Assembly: GCA_032207245.1 (NCBI GenBank)
Contig: CM063498.1
Coordinates: 95,424,870 to 95,488,869, forward strand
Direction of reading: 5' to 3'
DNA: 64,000 nt
Source of the DNA: Pardosa pseudoannulata
Taxonomy: Eukaryota > Arthropoda > Arachnida > Araneae > Lycosidae
This document shows, in pieces, positions 47,641 to 58,352 of this stretch; within the stretch, counting starts at the first letter, position 1, and each line of letters starts with the position of its first letter. The position numbers were made by a program, and so were the translations under genes. The notes under the pieces were generated by a model. The model did not search any database and was not told where the DNA came from. It worked only from the letters and a program-made list of their open reading frames with translations.

Positions 47641-49139
47641 AATTCGGTAAGTGACCTTCGCAGCATGCTGCAGGAAGATGCAGAGAAAGTCATCAGGGAT
47701 CCGTTATGATTTAAGCGGACGAAATTACTTAACGAAGAAATTTACTATAGCACATCAGCAGTCAAAGGTAACTTGAACTTCATTTGTTTTTCTCCCTGCA
47801 AAAATTCACTGTCTTTCGGTAGTTTAAAGGTTCTGTGAAGACACCCCCCCCTTGTCCAGAACTAACGACCAAAGTCAGCTGATTTGAAGCCTCCTGTTCT
47901 GACCGGCTACAATAGCGTAACGACATAGTGTCTGGAATGGTGACAGTTCAGTTCAATAGGTGTTACGTCCTAATCAGTTGCTGGTAATGACCCCCGGAGG
48001 ATTGCCTGGAGAAGCCGCAATCGGGACAGACAACGAATGAGGATTCAGCTAAAATAAGAGATTTGAAAAAAAATTTTCAATTTTACAACTCCTCTTCAAC
48101 CTCCACTCAAAATACGTGTTCTGCAAAGATCGGTCGATTTACTTGAAAAATTGGAAAAAGAATTTACCAAGTATCTAAAAATTTATTATTTAATTTTATT
48201 TAATTTAATTTAATTTATTAAAAATTTATTATTAAAAGTATTTAAAATAATCAAATTTTGAAAAATTTTTCCTCAAAATGTTGTTTTTGATTAAGAATCA
48301 ATTTGTTGAGTTACGATCCTCTTCCTAGATTTCAAACGCCACGCTGCAAGCACGCCACGCACGCAAGCTGCAAGCACGCCAATTTCGCCAAATGTGGTTG
48401 AAGCACCAACAAGATCCATGATTAGAAACAGGAGAGTGGGCTAAGAAGAGTTGAAAAACTAACTGTAACCTTAGCTGGAGTTCTCAAGTAACTGAGATCT
48501 TAACTGACCAAAAAACGGTTGGCGGGGCCGTAACTGACCCCCAGGTATAACAAGCCTAGAATTTTTCGACTCGGGGCTTCATCTTAATTATTTAACTTGT
48601 TTAGCACTATTTTTTCTCATAATAAAGACGTGCATTTTTATATTTATTGTATATTAACTTAAAGACTGGACACCTGATAATTAATTCTTAAACCTGTAAC
48701 AGGGGATAAAGCCTTCCGCCAAGATACCCCAGGAAACTCTTCAACAACTTGGGGCTTTTAGACATTTTTTTTACGTAGGTCATTTGATCTCGTGGAAGCT
48801 TTCGCGTCTTTCCTAAGTAGTCTTTCTGGTGATTAAGTTCGGGAGATTCGTAAAGTCCGTTCATACAGGAGCAGGAGAGTCTGATACCGAACGGTGGATA
48901 AATTGGGTTTGCATTGCACCCTGGAAAAGCTTCCCCAGTTGTGCGAGATTATTTAATCTCTTTTCTTTGGACTGTGATCGTCGTGGTGATGTTATTCAGG
49001 CAACAATCTTTTGCATTTTGACTTGTTTGGGGAGATTAGAATTTAATAGCCGTATTTACTCAAAAGAAAGTGATTTCCAATTTTATCGTGACTGTGATCC
49101 TTCTTCAAGCTACCTCTTCACTCGAGAACATTGACGTCT
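47641..49139. other. Mixed-composition stretch without recognised gene
   Basis: It contains a C run (47843-47851) and GC-richer patches with GACCCCCGGAGGATTGCCTG near 47990 and GTAACTGACCCCCAGG near 48530. There is an ATTTA-rich simple repeat (about 48180-48235) and a short CACGC/GCAAGC tandem (48340-48382). A 101-codon plus frame at 48829-49134 starts with GTG and has no recognisable domain; it is not supported as a gene. Confidence 0.35.
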
Positions 49140-49260
49140 TCACAGTTCAAATCTTGCAGCTGTTATGGATATTCGTAGCCTTTAGATATTGAATCCAAGT
49201 AATAGGTCCAAGTTTAATGAATTTCCACGCTGTAAAAAATTTACAGCCTTCTAAACCAAA
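49140..49260 (+). mobile_element. Very old SINE fragment
   Basis: CACAGTTCAAATCTTGC, then ATGGATATTCGTAGCC, TGAATCCAAGTAATAGGTCC and TTCTAAACCAAACT echo the B box, body and tail of the main family in order. Confidence 0.5.
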
Positions 49261-50062
49261 CTAATTTTTGATGAATTATATACAATTTTTGTCATAAACA
49301 CCCTTTTTAATTCAGATGAAACAATTCGACCATACACAGTACCCCCAAAATTTTAATGAGTTAGCGTCATACAGAAAATAATGGATAGAACGTCATATAG
49401 AAAATAAAGGATAAATCAACAGCGTAAATTTTAATCACAAAACATAACCCAATATCAACCCTCGAAGACACTCTCCAGATTGAAGGGGGGGGGAGTCAGA
49501 GGAAGCTAGAGTTCCTTTCTCTTAATAAACGACTATTGGGGGGGGGAGAAGTTCGTTAAGAGTGATCATTACGTCGGCCGAACTGCAACGTGCAGTTTTA
49601 CTCATCAGAAAAATGAACGACACAGAGGAGGAAATTGACTATACAGAAGATGTATAAATCCAATTCTTATTCGAGGCAAAACCATTAAAATAACCTCCAG
49701 GCAAAATTAAACGAAGAGGAAGCTAAATTATTAACCAAGCACTTTATTAAATTACCTTATTTCCGAACACACTCAATTCATTTTAGTGCGCCAGGAAAAT
49801 AGTTTTAAAACAAATGCCTTTACGTAAGAGTTATAATAGTCTTCTTAAGTACTGTTGTAAATAATACAATAGCTTTATAGAGTTAGGAAAACACAAAGAA
49901 AAGGAGCAATCGTTCGCCGTAATTAGCAAACGTTATTTAAATATTGTTCTTAATTTCGTGTCAGACTAGGAAAAATTATAATATATTCCAATTCCGAATA
50001 ACCGACACGAAAAGATTCAGCTTATATTTTACAAACAACAGCTAAATATAGTACGCTACATA

Positions 50063-50238
50063 GGTTAGGTTTGGAACGCTAAGGTCTATTTTTTTTTTGC
50101 ACTACGAAGACTAATGAGACCGGGGCCTACTGCTTTAAGTCGATTCTGAAAGACTACGAACATCCGTACCACAGTGGAATTCGAACCACGCACTCCGGTG
50201 CCGAATATCAACGCCTTAACCTTTCGACAATCGTTCGT
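50063..50238 (-). mobile_element. tRNA-derived SINE, moderately diverged
   Basis: GGTTAGGTTTGGAACGCTAA, GACTAATGAGACCGGGGCCT, GTGGAATTCGAACCACGCAC (B box minus strand) and CGACAATCGTTCGTC at the head end. No target duplication was recognised. Confidence 0.85.
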
Positions 50239-50837
50239 CGTATGCTGCAAGGGTGATGTTTTTTGCGTTATCAGTTTTAACAGATATCTGCTCTATCTTG
50301 CGACGGATTTTGCACTGTATGACTGATCGATCCCAGCTGATGCCGATGAATTAGAGAGGCTTTTCACAGCTCCAAAGATAGGTTTAGTGCTATCTGAAAA
50401 TTTTTGTTATATACCTTTCTCGAACTATGTATTGGCATATACATCTTGTAGCCAAATATCACTAAAAGGGGATAACTCGCGAAGTTATACGCTAGTTGTA
50501 ATGGCTTGATTTAAATGACAGGTTAAACACTTTATAAAAATCTCGAAGACCTCAAAGCAATAATCTTTCAAGAACAAGAAACCACTTAATAAATATAAAG
50601 GCAAAGGCAACTTAATTAAAGCGCAAGTTCAAATTAAAATAGCAAACTGCTGTTTCGTAACAACAATTTAACTACTTTAGCGTAGAGACAAAAATAGCAT
50701 AAAAGTCAGATCAGAATTAAGCGATAAATATCCACATTAAAAATACAGCACTCGACTGTGACAAGAAAGATGCCTGCTTTAATTTTTTTCATTCTGGTAT
50801 CAAAAGACAGCACCCTATCAGTTCAACCATTAACTAT
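50239..50837. other. AT-rich stretch, nothing recognised
   Basis: No coding or repeat signal identified. Confidence 0.35.
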
Positions 50838-51184
50838 TTAACCCCTTAACGTGCACGCTCTAGTTAACTCGAGAGCGCTAAACTGTGCACACTCGAAATA
50901 ATTCGAGCGGCGTTGTACTTTACGTTGCTATAAGTTTTCATACTCGGATGCAATTGAGAATTGAAACTGACAATGTGAAAACAAAAAACAAACAATTGTT
51001 TTAATTGATATTTATCATTTACATGGAATTGTAAGCTAAAACACTTATTCAAGTATAAAATATGTATACTTTTTTTATAAATTCAACTTTCTAAATTGTG
51101 TTTACATTAAAAAAAAATTATTTTTTTTTGGCCGGTCTTTAAAAAAAAAAAAAAAAAAAAAAAAACTGTGCATTAAGGGGTTAA
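50838..51184. mobile_element. TTAA-flanked MITE (piggyBac-like), family 1 copy B
   Basis: TTAA (50838-50841) plus CCCCTTAACGTGCAC; right CTGTGCATTAAGGGG plus TTAA (51181-51184). Homologous to 15985-16308. It carries an A run of about 25 bases near the right end, and an extra internal GAGAGCGCTAAACTGTGCAC segment, which repeats the terminal motif. Confidence 0.88.
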
Positions 51185-51585
51185 GCAAACAGCTTGCGGT
51201 CTCCGCGGGAGAGTCGTTCTCTGTATGGTGACTTTGATAATTGTTAAACGCCATGTTGGGCATTTAGGGAATGAAATTATCTGTTAAGAGCAGTGTTTGT
51301 GTTTTAAAGATGTGTACAATTGTATTAGGGACTGAAGCTTGACATATTCGTATGCATATAAACGTAAGACATACTTGTCTGTCACACATACATTCCACAC
51401 TCAGTCAGTCAGTCAAGGTGAAAACCTTACTATTCTAAGCTTTTCATTTGAGACATTTGAGTTTTTCAATTTGAGACATCAAAGTTTAAGATTCCGACAC
51501 ATTTTTTTAAAAAATTAAATAGCAATTCCTGATATATACTTTTGAACTGCTTACTCAACACTTAAACAACGTAGAATTTATTTAG
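51185..51585. other. No recognised gene
   Basis: A CAGT tetranucleotide run (CAGTCAGTCAGTCA) occurs near 51402. Nothing else was recognised. Confidence 0.3.
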
Positions 51586-51811
51586 ATAGATTTGGAAAAA
51601 ACATTGTTAAAGTAGAACTTGCGGCAACGCGCGCGCATACTCCATGGCCTTCTCGGACCACTGGCAGCGAACGTACATTGACTGTAACCGCCTGAAGAGG
51701 CGCCATAATCAGAGAGACAATAGACTCATACATTGACTGGAGCCATTTTTGCACTGTATTTATTGGTGACCCTGACGTGATCTGAACACGCAACCTTCTT
51801 ACCCTATACAA
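51586..51811 (+). mobile_element. Possible LTR-retrotransposon fragment (LTR end and primer-binding site)
   Basis: A GC-richer segment ends at TGTATTTATTGGTGACCCTG followed by ACGTGATCTGAACACGCAAC. A TGG-start sequence of the TTGGTGACCC-ACGTGAT type immediately after an LTR is typical of tRNA primer-binding sites in Ty3- or Pao-type elements. No gag or pol was found downstream and the 5' LTR start was not found. It could be a solo relic. The 77-codon minus frame here is probably non-coding. Confidence 0.3.
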
Positions 51812-53113
51812 GATTTGTAATTGTAAAATCTTATAAACATGATATTTTCAGTTTAGAAGTGTACTTGGTAGAATAAACGGAAAAAACAGTGCACGAGTTT
51901 TACTTTAACTGTGTATATTTTATATATCTCTGAGAGATAGATGAACAGAGAGAGATATCTTTGTTTATAGTATGCATTTGATAAATCGACTTCGGTAACC
52001 CCATATATGAAAGCTGATACCTTCCACTTACGAGATCACATTTTTCTTTAAAGACAAAAGCTTAATGAAACAATACAGAAGCTTTAAAAATACGATTAAC
52101 CATTATCCTTTCTCTGGAAAATAACTATTTGACCATAACATTAACTCTTAATAAATGCGATTCTTTCATTCCTACTACACGTTGATTTAATAGCTTTCAT
52201 AAAACAAAGCAGAGAAAAATTTCCGAGGGATTCACAAAATTAGCGATTTTAGTCAGAGTTATAGCGCACTTGAAATTAACTACGCTTTTACACTGGCATT
52301 ATTATAGCAGTTTATTAAAGCCAAAATTTCGTGCATAAAGCTAATAAATAAAATAGTACATAATCTCATTTAATTTTGAAAGAAGAAAAAGAAAAGATGA
52401 ACGAAATTTAAGTGGATGGACCCTGTACACTTCTCTATTATATAGAATAGCTTGTTACTCTGTGCATATTTGGCACGAGGTTAAATTTTTAACAAGCCAA
52501 CAAAAGACTATTGTTCACTCTTTAAGAAAGTCTAAGACACATTGGGGGGAAAAACAGACAAAGTAAACGAGCATTGCCAGCAAAATAAATAAAACAAAAC
52601 ATAAGAGGGTAATAACTAATCTATTCTGTGCAAGAAAGAAAAAGTCTAGCTTCAACGTAAATCTTTCATAATTTTTCATAATCACCTTACAAATCTTTTT
52701 TAAAAATAAAAAATGTAATTATCGGAACAGTACTGAAAAGTGGAAAAAAAGCATTATAAGTAAAATAAACATACATTTATTTATTTTAAAACTGAAGATA
52801 CACAGGATGATGAATTGGGATCATACACGCGACCTCGTTGATTATAAAAACGATAACCCGAGAAACTGAGGCTAAACTTGATAAAGATCGAGAAGACTTA
52901 AGTCGGATGGTTTAATATTTATGCCTTTCTTCACTTATCGAATACCCTTTTCAGGTTGTATTTTAGCGTTAATAAGAATATTTTAATTTTTATTTTATTC
53001 ACCTTTTCCTGTCCATGCGACTAGAATTTTTTTTCTCTGTAAAAAATTTACTTAGTATGTACTTAAAGTCAATATAGTAGACTGAAAATTTGTAAGTATT
53101 ACCATTTTTTGTT
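51812..53113. other. AT-rich stretch, nothing recognised
   Basis: No gene motif or shared repeat was found. Confidence 0.35.
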
Positions 53114-53728
53114 TTAACCCTCTAAGCGGTTCGCACGTCAATTCCACCAAACCGATGATTTCTTCAAAGCGTACAATTTTCGACCTCTAAAAACGCTCCG
53201 AAAATGGATGTAGTGTACATTTCTGCCAGTGCTTTCCCCCATGGATTTTTGAGGTAGGAGTGTCAGGTCGATTGTTTAGGAACTGCACCCCTTTATGACT
53301 AAAATTTATTGAAGGATGCACCTCTACCCCCTGAGGCACAAAGACGCTGATAGCTTTTCATGGCTTTGTAAATCTCTATTTCGAAGTATTTCGTTTGCGG
53401 TAACTGATGTATCTCTCATTGCAACACTTAAATATCTTGGACGACTTTCGTAAAAAATATAACTAAATCTTTCAAACAATATTTTCATTTGTTTATTATT
53501 TCTTATGAGATGATCTTCGAGACTTGAAGAGCTTTATGTGTATTAAAAATTAACAATCTATAATATCTATTTAAATACCTATTTATAACCGGAAGAAAAG
53601 GGACAAAAACGAGGGTGGGTTTCCCGTATTCCCTTCTAGTCGACTAAGGGTGAAGTAAAAAATCATAGAAACCTTTAACGAATTTTTGAAGAATTTTTTT
53701 CCTCTGTGTGTTCCACTCGAAGAGTTAA
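53114..53728. mobile_element. Possible TTAA-flanked element, family 3
   Basis: TTAA (53114-53117) plus CCCTCTAAGCGG at the left; CCACTCGAAGAG plus TTAA (53725-53728) at the right. The inverted repeats match imperfectly (about 11 of 18 positions by eye). Length 615 bp. No second copy is in the window. Confidence 0.45.
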
Positions 53729-53738
53729 CTGACGTATG

Positions 53739-54516
53739 CTTACAACCAGGGCCTGATCAAGGCAAAGTTGGGCCCAGGGCCTAGTGGTCTTTCGGCCCCC
53801 CTACCCTCCTTTCAAGGTAAAAAAAAAATTAGTTTATAAAAGAGGATACAAACGAATATTTTTGGAGGAAAGTTTATATTAATTTTATGTTTACATACCT
53901 TCTTAGTACAGTCGAATGCCAAAAATCTGTATATCCTCAAGGATGTAAACTGTACCACTAGCAATTAAGTTTTTATATAAAAAAATAAATTTTAGCATAG
54001 GTAAGATTAAAAAATAGCTATTCGTAGATTTTGAGACAAAATTAATAAAAGAAAAAATAATAAAAAAAGTGACGAATGGTATAAATAAGTAAACTGGAGT
54101 GTAATTTAGATAAAATTATCAACATTTTAACCCCTAATTTGGCTAAGTCTGCTACACTGGACATGTATTTTTTTATAACTGCTATATATAAATAATTGTC
54201 AGTGTTCGCCACAGCGGACATTGTCTCAAAAATGAAAAATAATATTTTTTTTTGTTTATTTTACAGAGATACTAATGTCTATACAGACATGGGAAATTAA
54301 ATTAAAATTAAAAAATATTTGAAAAACATCTTGTCAAATTAAGGGTTAACTGTTTTTATTTAATTTCTGAATAAGTTTTCACGAAATATTACTTGTAGAA
54401 TCAACAAAAAACATTCTCAAATTTTGTTAATTAAATTATTTAAAATCTAATAATTAAGTACCAAAATTTTAGCGGGCCCAGTTTTGCTCGTGCTTTAATC
54501 GGGCTCTGCTTACAAC
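53739..54516. mobile_element. hAT-like element with perfect 8-bp duplication, host of a nested TTAA MITE
   Basis: Ends CAGGGCCTGATCAAGGCA (from 53747) and GCTTTAATCGGGCTCTG (to 54508), with GGGCCC further in on both sides. Flanks CTTACAAC at 53739-53746 and 54509-54516 are identical and fit nTnnnnAn. Its interior contains the 223-bp TTAA MITE at 54127-54349, so the hAT is older than that MITE. No transposase is seen. Confidence 0.9.
54127..54349. mobile_element. TTAA-flanked MITE nested in the hAT, family 4
   Basis: TTAA (54127-54130) plus CCCCTAATTTGGC; right GTCAAATTAAGGG plus TTAA (54346-54349). Inverted repeats of about 13 bp with two differences. Length 223 bp. Internal CTGGACATG and AGCGGACATTG pieces. 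Confidence 0.85.
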
Positions 54517-54953
54517 AAAATAACCCAACTATCGTCCTCCACGAGCACAGAGCCATTATAGTTTCTGTACGTACGTGATATTTTCTATTTTGGTATAAAT
54601 CCCATCCCTTCATTTCACTTAAATTGAATTCCAGTTTCACTTCCTATAGCAGCCTGGTGATGTATGCGAACAGTATGAGATGCGTGTCCTAAACGTGTAG
54701 CGTCATGGTTAGCATTAATTAAATAGTAACATTCCACTAATAACTGGAGTCGATGATCGTGTAATATTCCGGTATATGCCCGATACTCATTATTCTATTC
54801 AGTTATTAATTGAAAACTTATAATTATTACTGAATTTTGCTTAATTGATGTAAGCTAATAAATTACCGATCAAACATTAAGTGTGAAAGAGGACTATTAT
54901 AATTATTGCATCAATATAATAAAGAAAGGTATGCCCTGCATTTTCGTCTACAG
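54517..54953. other. No recognised gene
   Basis: Between the hAT and the LINE. Similar short stretches (GAGATGCGTGTCCTAAACGT-GTAGCGTCATGGTTAG here and GAGGCATGTCCTAAGCGTGT-AGCGTCACGATTAG at about 57652) show another small dispersed repeat shared with 57590-57745. Confidence 0.45.
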
Positions 54954-55773
54954 TTTTGATCCCGATGATTGGTTGGTTCGTTGGTTGGTTGGTGTTTAAT
55001 GGCGCAAGATCCAAATGAGGATATGCTGCGTCAAACAAAAGAGCGCAGAAAACAAAGATAATCAATTAAAAAGTAGGAGATTACTAATAAAAATTAAGAA
55101 AGAACAAGCGATAAACGATGAAGGATAAAAAATACATTAAAATTTTTAAAGCTTTAAATGAGGTTTAAAACATTGATGTAGATGAGAAATTCAAAGAGTT
55201 TGCGATGAGGAGTTTTGCCTAAAAGATCATTCAATGCAGGATGGTAAGTTTTAAAATAAATATTGTAAAAACGTTTTAAAACAGGACATGAAGTTAAAAT
55301 ATGATGTACAGTAAGATGAGTATTACAAAAGACACATTTTGGAGGAGGCTCAGACAAAAGTAAATGTTTATGGGTTAGTCTGGTGTGACCGATACGAAGA
55401 CGGGATAATATTACATCTAATTTCCGATTGGATAGTGATGGACAGAGGGTAACAGTAGGGATAATAGAATGAAGCTTGTTCCCCGTTTCCTGGTTCCAGT
55501 CGGCTTTCCAGCGGTCCATGGTGACCATAGCAATACACTTTTTTATATCCTCATAGGGGATGGGACCAGGGTAGGGGACAGAAGCATGTCTGGCCAGGTC
55601 GTCCGCCTTTTCATTGCCCAGGATACCCACGTGACTGGGAACCCAGCAGAGTAGAATGTGAAAACCGGACAAAGTAAGTTTTTTATATAGTTTTATAGAA
55701 CAGGAGATGTAGCTGCAACAATTCGTGCCGGAAGTGATATTTTCCAACGCGCTCAGAGATTTGATCCCGATGA
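54954..55773 (-). mobile_element. 5'-truncated LINE (RNase H-bearing, I/Jockey-like group) with 14-bp target duplication
   Basis: TTTGATCCCGATGA lies at both edges (54955-54968 and 55760-55773). Between them, on the minus strand, are the C-terminal part of ORF2, a short 3' UTR containing the minus-strand complement of GTTTAATGGCGCAAGATCC, and a tail of AACC/CAAC repeats (plus-strand GGTTGGTTCGTTGGTTGG, about 54969-54994). A 5'-truncated copy with a target duplication and a tandem-repeat tail is typical of target-primed reverse transcription. Confidence 0.93.
55154..55759 (-). CDS. LINE ORF2 C-terminus: RNase H domain and zinc-knuckle-like end (truncated)
   Basis: About 200 codons are open without interruption to a stop at 55154. 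The sequence begins inside the RNase H domain (SLSALENI, normally preceded by the catalytic D-S). It has CWVPSHVGILGNEKADDLAR, the hallmark WxPSHxGxxGNExAD block with the last catalytic aspartate, and ends with a Cys/His cluster CVFCNTHLTVHHILTSCP (CxxC, HH, C) common at the C-terminus of I/Jockey-type LINEs. The upstream Met frame (to 55804) adds about 15 residues encoded by flanking DNA, not LINE. Endonuclease and reverse transcriptase are absent, so the copy cannot move itself. An intact frame suggests recent insertion. Confidence 0.9.
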   Translation of the reverse strand, partial: SLSALENITSGTNCCSYISCSIKLYKKLTLSGFHILLCWVPSHVGILGNEKADDLARHASVPYPGPIPYEDIKKCIAMVTMDRWKADWNQETGNKLHSIIPTVTLCPSLSNRKLDVILSRLRIGHTRLTHKHLLLSEPPPKCVFCNTHLTVHHILTSCPVLKRFYNIYFKTYHPALNDLLGKTPHRKLFEFLIYINVLNLI

Positions 55774-55830
55774 AATTGTGCAATCTTGACGAGAGAAAAG
55801 TCACAGTTTACTTTAAATTTCCATGGGATT

Positions 55831-56688
55831 TTAACCCATATTGGACCGCTGTCCTATAAACAGGACAGCAAATAAAATTCCATTTAATAATAAAGTTATA
55901 AATATTTTCTGAGTGGATTTTATTTTAACACCTTTAAAATAGACACACTTTAGCATATTAACAAAAAAAAACTTAGAAATCAAATTATATTGTATTGTAA
56001 AATTTTCAGCTACTTCTTAAAATTTATCATTTTTAAATCTTTAATTTTATATTTATTATTATTATTTTTTAAACATTGTGGAGGTTACTTTTAGTTTAAA
56101 AACAGAGCGTATAATGTAGCTGAAAGGTTTTGTTGAAAAATATATTTTACATGTGTATTTTGTAAGTATAAAAAATTTGCCCTAAAATTAAGACGACGGT
56201 CCATTCCCGATTATTTTTATATGAATTCAATATTGCATTGATAGAGCACATTATTTTCTTATCTTTCAATGAAAACCAGTTCAAACACCTGTTTATACAC
56301 CTAAACACAACAAGGGGTAAATAGATGTCTATTCTATTCAGAAAACTGGAGATATTTTGCAAGATAAACTTACTCTTTTATTGCCAGTTCAATACCTGTA
56401 AGAGAAAACCTAGAACAGTATGCTTAAAATGTAATATTGGACTTTGTTTTGACTGTTTTCCCAATTTTTTCTATGAATCAGCCTAATGCAATGTAAGTGA
56501 TATTTGCTAAGTTTTAGTAGTGTAATGGACCGTTGTCCTATTTATAGGACAGCCAAATACATAAAAAAATTAAAAATATTTTTTTAAAAATTTTGGTGTT
56601 ATATACTTAGTTACATCATATTAATGATATGGATTAAGTTTTAATAACTTACAGAAATATTTAGTTGGTGTGGTACAATATGGGTTAA
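55831..56688. mobile_element. TTAA-flanked element with subterminal hairpins, family 5
   Basis: TTAA (55831-55834) plus CCCATATTGGACC; right GGTACAATATGGG plus TTAA (56685-56688). Inverted repeats are about 13 bp with one difference. Length 858 bp. GGACCGCTGTCC-TATAAACAGGACAGC follows the left end. A second GGACCGTTGTCC-TATTTATAGGACAGC lies at about 56527-56553. Each forms a hairpin, and they could be transposase-binding repeats. No transposase was recognised. Confidence 0.85.
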
Positions 56689-57880
56689 AGGAGATATTAA
56701 ATAAAACCTTGAGAGCGCTAATTTCTTCACCCTTTAAAAATCACTTCCTTGCGACACTTGCCGAAATGGCAAGCGGAAAGTGTTTGCCGAGAATTTTGGA
56801 CAATTTAAAATTCCCATATATTCTCTCAAGTTAAAATAAAAATACAGACTGAATCATACAGCCCAATTATTTCTCTTTTGCACAATGTAATTTTTTTTTA
56901 ATTAAAGATTTTGACTTTTACGAATTTTTTTCTAAAAAAGGTCGATTTTTTAACATTTTACGAATCTGATTTTTTTTTTTAAATCGCCCCGTGCACTTCC
57001 GTAATTTTTCTATTCAATATATTTTTGTCCAGTTGAAAAGTCCAGAATTTCTTCTCTCAAACTGTGTAGTAAAAAAAAAATGCCATAATTTTTTTCTACG
57101 AGTTTTTTTTAAAGACTTTGTTTAATCCGACTAAAATATTTAATAAATTTGTGAATTTTCATTTGAACGCGTGTGTGCAGTAAGAGGCTTTATTCAATTT
57201 CAAAATATTTTCTAAAAATTTACGTATTTTACAAATATTTTTCCAATTTCCGTTAAACGTTCAACATTGCCATAAATTCTCACGTGACCATAATTTCCTG
57301 GGAGAAAAATGTCTTGGCATCTTTCCATGCAGAAATAGGAATCTTTATTTGGTAAGCCAGAAATTGTTTACATTCCAGATAGACAAACATTAAGCATTGT
57401 AAAATTTGAGCCTTGCATAATTGTTCTTTGGTATGTAAAAATATTTACAATTTTTATTACACAATATTAAAATTTTTACACCATTCATCTAGAATAAAAA
57501 TAACTTCAATCTTATGAAATCATTACCCTGACATCGCAGGGTACTTCAACTAGTAAGCGCGATATTTCTAACTTTGGTGTTCATATGTCACTATCTTCCA
57601 TTTCAGTTAAATTACAATTCTACTTTGTCTGGGGATGGATATCAGCAATATATGAGGCATGTCCTAAGCGTGTAGCGTCACGATTAGTTTTAAATAAAAA
57701 GAAACAATTCCACTGATAGCCGGAGTCAATGACTGTTCAACCATGAAAACGAATGATTCTCAAATTCTAATTTAACGACTTCATTATTCTATTGCCAATT
57801 AAATAATTTCACAATTACAACTTCAGAATTCTCCGTATTATTTTTTTTTATCCCATCGTTTTCTCATATAAATCTCACAA
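56689..57880. other. AT-rich stretch, nothing firm
   Basis: A region at about 57590-57745 shares sequence with about 54630-54760 (CCTAA-CGTGTAGCGTCA, CCACTRATA-C-GGAGTC). Otherwise nothing was recognised. Confidence 0.4.
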
Positions 57881-58045
57881 AAGAATGGCCGAATGGTAGA
57901 GAACTGCTCTTCGGTACCAGAGTTCACAGGTTCGAATCCCGCTGCTGGCATGGACGTTCGCAGCTGTTAGGAATTGGCTTTAAGAAGTAGGTCCCGGTCT
58001 CATTACCTCTCATGAGCAAAATAGCAGACCGGGATTCTGAAAATC
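57881..58045 (+). mobile_element. tRNA-derived SINE, moderately diverged
   Basis: AGAATGGCCGAATGGTAGAG (A box), CAGGTTCGAATCCCGCTGCT (intact B box), GGCATGGACGTTCGCAGC, AGGTCCCGGTCTCATTACC and AGCAGACCG. The tail has decayed. Confidence 0.85.
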
Positions 58046-58193
58046 AACCATACAAATCTGTTCATTTTTTATGAGAAACCTGGCGTCCTGGATTTAGACA
58101 AAATGTAGAGGAAAGGGTTTTAGTGGAATACCATAATTTTCCTGAGAATTTAACTTTATTTTTAAAGATTGAATAGGTTTTGATTCACCGAAA

Positions 58194-58352
58194 GGTTTTG
58201 TTTTCTTTGGTGCACTACGGTCTACTGTTTTACTACACGACGGCTAATGGGATCGGAACCTACAGCTTATAGCCGATAACGAACTGCTACGAACATCCAT
58301 GCCATCAGAAGGATTCAAACCAGTTAACTCCGGTACCGAAGAGCAGCTCTAT
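58194..58352 (-). mobile_element. tRNA-derived SINE, moderately diverged
   Basis: GTTTTGTTTTCTTTGGTGCA, ACGACGGCTAATGGGATCGG, CGAACATCCATGCCATCAGA, a decayed B box (AAGGATTCAAACCAGTTAAC) and ACTCCGGTACCGAAGAGCAG. It lies about 150 bp from the previous SINE in opposite orientation. Confidence 0.8.

Noticed and set aside
48829..49134. 101-codon plus frame
   Set aside because: Starts with GTG, shows no known motif and ends next to an old SINE; open length is compatible with chance.
49480..49545. Two G9 runs as a G-quadruplex element
   Set aside because: The runs are 60 bases apart and single; no regular four-tract arrangement is evident.
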